Shown piece by piece: positions 6,151 through 8,088 of a DNA stretch of 8,088 nucleotides (position 1 is the stretch's first letter; each line of letters opens with the position of its first letter). This stretch comes from Rhodoferax sp. UBA5149 (GTDB lineage Bacteria > Pseudomonadota > Gammaproteobacteria > Burkholderiales > Burkholderiaceae_C): NCBI RefSeq assembly GCF_002413825.1, contig NZ_DHXT01000057.1, forward strand, positions 11,643 to 19,730, read 5' to 3'. The notes under the pieces are model-generated. The model was not told where the DNA came from and did not search any database. It saw only the letters and a program-made list of their open reading frames with translations. A program made the position numbers and the translations under genes.

Positions 6151-6486
6151 TTGAAATTCGACTTCCTCGACCTCAAGTTACATGCTCAGTGCCACGACAG
6201 CCGTTTGGCGACAAAGGCGCTTGGAGCCGAGTCAACCAAAAAGCTAAAAGCCAGACTGGACGATTTAGATGCCGCGCAAAGCATGGAAGACATGCGGAAC
6301 CTACCGGGGCATTGGGAAGAACTGAAAGGTGATCGGGCGGGGCAATTCTCCGTCCGGCTGCGTGGCGGCTTGCGACTGATCGTCAAGCCGCAAAAACAAC
6401 CCCCGCCATCAAAACCAGACGGCGGATTGAACTGGCTGGCCATAGACAGCCTCTACATTATTGAAGTGGTGGACTACCATGATTGA
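6151..6486 (+). CDS. RelE/HigB-family toxin
   Basis: 111-aa protein of the RelE/HigB type II toxin family, typically an mRNA endonuclease acting on the ribosome. Family features are the N-terminal helix with LATKALG (19-25), LPGHWEELKGDRAGQFSVRL (51-70), the basic strand GGLRLIV (72-78) and the ending IIEVVDYHD (DYH at 108-110), the classic HigB terminus. Residues 79-98 form a proline-rich loop that makes it longer than the ~92-aa classical HigB. The start is TTG at 6151, giving MKFDFLD; ATT at 6145 is the only nearby alternative, and a TGA at 6118-6120 closes the frame upstream. GGTGG lies 12 nt before TTG, so initiation looks weak. It overlaps the antitoxin gene by 8 nt. Activity is not proven by sequence. 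Confidence 0.87.
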   Translation: MKFDFLDLKLHAQCHDSRLATKALGAESTKKLKARLDDLDAAQSMEDMRNLPGHWEELKGDRAGQFSVRLRGGLRLIVKPQKQPPPSKPDGGLNWLAIDSLYIIEVVDYHD

Positions 6487-7588
6487 CAAACACCTGACTT
6501 GGGAACCCGCCGAGGTATCCCCTCCCGGCGAGACCCTGCTTGACCGCATCGAGGAACGAGGCATTGCGCAAAGTGAGTTGGCCCGCCGCATGGGCCGCCC
6601 ACTCAACGCCATCAACGAGATCGTGCTTGGCACCAAAGAAATCACCGAAGGCACCGCGCTGGAACTGGAGCGCGTTCTCGGCACGCCAGCCCACTTCTGG
6701 CTGGCGCGTGAATCGCGCTACCGCGAATTTCTGGCACGCCAGCGCGACGCCAGCCGCGCGCCGGACCGTCTGAAATGGCTTGACAGCCTGCCATTGAAAG
6801 AAATGCAGCAGGCAGGCAAGCTGCCTGCTGGACGCCTGACCCCTGCATTCAGGGCGACGTTGATCGATGCCGCATTGCGCTTTTTTGGCGTGGCCTCACC
6901 CGAAGGCTGGCAAAAGCAATACCTGACCGTCCAGGCCGCTTTTCGCCGCTCCAACCCGGCCAAGCAGACAGACGATGCCGCCATCACCGCCTGGCTGCGT
7001 CTGGGCGAGATTGAAGCGCAGCAGCGTGAAACGCCACCCTTCAGCGCTGAAAAACTGCACGCCAATCTTGCGGCCATGCGGGCTCTGAGCGTCAAACCCG
7101 CCCCTGAAATTGGCAGCGGACTTAAGGAGCTCTGTGCACAAGCAGGCGTCGTATTGTTGTTTGTTCCCGCGTTTCGCGGCACCCATGTCAGCGGCGTCGC
7201 ACGTTGGCTGGGTGATCGGCCACTGATTCAGCTGTCACTCCTGGGCAAGTGGAATGACATTTTTTGGTTCAACTTCTTCCACGAAGTCGGCCACGTTCTC
7301 AAGCACCCCAAACGCGCCGTCTTTCTGGACGACGCGACTTCTGGTCACGCACTGACCAGCAAGGAAGAGCAGGAAGCCAACCAGTTTGCAGCCGACGTGG
7401 TCATTTCGTCCGCTGACCGTCGCGTGCTAGAACAACTGGATCTCACTGTGCCCGCCGTTCGGACATTCGCGCAGCGCATCGGCATTCATGCTGGCATCGT
7501 GGTGGGCGCCTTGCAGCACATGGACCTGGTGAACTACGCCAGCCCCCTGACCCGACTAAAGCAGCGCTACGAAATCGCAACGAAATAA
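6479..7588 (+). CDS. HigA-like antitoxin: Xre-type HTH plus ImmA/IrrE zinc-peptidase domain
   Basis: 369-aa two-domain protein. Residues about 18-75 form a HigA/Xre helix-turn-helix (IAQSELARRMGRPLNAINEI, then GTKEITEGTALELERVLGTP). Residues about 215-345 are an ImmA/IrrE domain with the zinc motif HEVGH (268-272) and a downstream acidic ligand candidate, E299 in EQEANQFAAD. All expected metal residues are present, so it may be an active protease. The likely role is to neutralise the upstream toxin and repress the operon. The ATG at 6479 overlaps the toxin stop (ATGATTGA), implying coupled translation. A strong 10-bp hairpin lies in the linker between the domains. HTH plus COG2856 proteins paired with a toxin also occur in anti-phage modules such as RosmerTA (from memory). 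Confidence 0.9.
   Translation: MIDKHLTWEPAEVSPPGETLLDRIEERGIAQSELARRMGRPLNAINEIVLGTKEITEGTALELERVLGTPAHFWLARESRYREFLARQRDASRAPDRLKWLDSLPLKEMQQAGKLPAGRLTPAFRATLIDAALRFFGVASPEGWQKQYLTVQAAFRRSNPAKQTDDAAITAWLRLGEIEAQQRETPPFSAEKLHANLAAMRALSVKPAPEIGSGLKELCAQAGVVLLFVPAFRGTHVSGVARWLGDRPLIQLSLLGKWNDIFWFNFFHEVGHVLKHPKRAVFLDDATSGHALTSKEEQEANQFAADVVISSADRRVLEQLDLTVPAVRTFAQRIGIHAGIVVGALQHMDLVNYASPLTRLKQRYEIATK
6806..6830 (+). repeat. 10-bp perfect hairpin inside the antitoxin gene
   Basis: CAGCAGGCAG (6806-6815) and CTGCCTGCTG (6821-6830) are perfect inverted repeats around a 5-nt loop. They encode about residues 110-118, in the linker between the HTH and the peptidase domain. No T-run follows. It could be a chance codon pattern, an mRNA structure or a regulator site. 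Confidence 0.7.
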
Positions 7589-7597
7589 GATTCGCCC

Positions 7598-8088
7598 ATG
7601 CCCACCCTAGACTGGCTCAACCGCGTCAACGCGTTCACCACTGCGGCCCGCGTGCCTTACCGGCTGCTGGAACAGGTGTCGATTCATACGCCCACCGCTC
7701 AGGCCGAGGAGGCCCCGTCTCAAGTCGCTCGAACTACGCCCGTTCAGGCTGAACTACTCGGCGTTCGCCCTGAGCCTTTCGACGGACCTGCTGCAATCAC
7801 TCGCGCAAGCCCGAGTGAGATCACCGACAACCTGCTGATCCAGGGCGACAACCTCGAAGCGCTCAAGGCGCTGCTGCCGTTCTACCGGGGACAGGTCAAG
7901 TGCATCTTCATTGACCCGCCCTACAACACCAAAAGCGCGTTTGCGCATTACGACGACAACCTGGAACATGCCCAGTGGCTGAGCATGATGCTGCCGCGCC
8001 TGCAACTGTTGCGTGAACTGCTGCGTGAGGACGGTTCGATCTGGGTGACGATTGACGACAACGAAGGGCATTACCTCAAGGTGCTGAT
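7598..8088 (+). CDS. mod: Type III restriction-modification DNA methyltransferase, N-terminal part
   Basis: Partial gene: 163 complete codons from ATG at 7598, cut at the right edge. The protein begins MPTLDWLNRVNAF. After a variable linker (about 31-76) it has LLIQGDNLEALKALLPFY and FIDPPYNTKSAF, with catalytic motif IV DPPY at 106-109, then HYDDNLEHAQWLSMMLPRL and GSIWVTIDDNEGHYL. Motif IV near the N-terminus, before any FxGxG motif, is the beta-class order of type III Mod enzymes (N6-adenine methylation). The subunit gives target recognition for methylation and, with Res, for cleavage; res would be expected downstream. It starts 9 nt after the antitoxin stop without an own promoter visible, so it probably shares that transcript. 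No simple-sequence phase-variation tract is seen in this part. Confidence 0.92.
   Translation, partial: MPTLDWLNRVNAFTTAARVPYRLLEQVSIHTPTAQAEEAPSQVARTTPVQAELLGVRPEPFDGPAAITRASPSEITDNLLIQGDNLEALKALLPFYRGQVKCIFIDPPYNTKSAFAHYDDNLEHAQWLSMMLPRLQLLRELLREDGSIWVTIDDNEGHYLKVL
7741..7787. repeat. REP-like short repeat embedded in the mod linker
   Basis: CGTTCGCCCTGAGCCTTTCG (7762-7781, continuing ACGGACC) closely resembles a common proteobacterial interspersed repeat of the form GTTCGCCCTGAGCCTGTCGA. It is read here as VRPEPFDG. A diverged copy, CGTTCAGGCTGAACTACTCG, lies exactly 21 bp upstream (7741). A third partial match, CGCTCAGGCCGAG, is at 7696. Identity is by memory and eye. Confidence 0.55.

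Noticed and set aside
8010..8032. Simple-sequence repeat causing mod phase variation
   Set aside because: There are only two imperfect copies of a CTGCGTGA-like unit, encoding a conserved helix; it is too short and imperfect to act as a phase-variation tract.

Overview
The window looks like chromosome from a betaproteobacterium of the order Burkholderiales, most likely family Comamonadaceae (Rhodoferax, Polaromonas or Variovorax type). Three things point there: the ATP synthase protein sequences, a D-amino acid aminotransferase gene followed by a DUF493/YbeD gene, and traces of short interspersed repeats that I remember from those genomes. This placement comes from recognising families, not from a database search.

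Left part (1-4598, minus strand): the F-type ATP synthase operon, read right to left as atpI, atpB, atpE, atpF, atpH, atpA and atpG. atpG is cut by the left edge, and atpD and atpC would follow outside. All seven frames are intact with key residues in place. Gaps are short, except for a 75-nt gap before atpE that carries a U-rich leader ahead of its Shine-Dalgarno site. A perfect TATAAT box lies upstream of atpI.

Middle (4599-5947): a compact divergent control region with three TTACAC hexamers spaced exactly 11 bp apart. It is followed on the plus strand by a PLP-dependent D-amino acid aminotransferase gene (dat) and a DUF493 gene. dat appears to be transcribed without a leader. It also carries an in-frame, AT-rich, palindrome-headed insert that looks like a fixed interspersed repeat.

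Right part (5948-8088, plus strand): an accessory locus. A 203-nt intergenic region with inverted repeats ends in a promoter/operator. It leads into a RelE/HigB-like toxin, an overlapping HigA-like antitoxin fused to an ImmA/IrrE zinc-peptidase domain, and, 9 nt later, the start of a type III DNA methyltransferase (mod) cut by the right edge. Tight spacing suggests one toxin-antitoxin/restriction-modification operon, probably inserted where related genomes usually have lipB after the DUF493 gene. The antitoxin's DNA-binding domain may control the whole operon. No component family is new; the arrangement and the repeat-derived coding segments are the parts worth following up.
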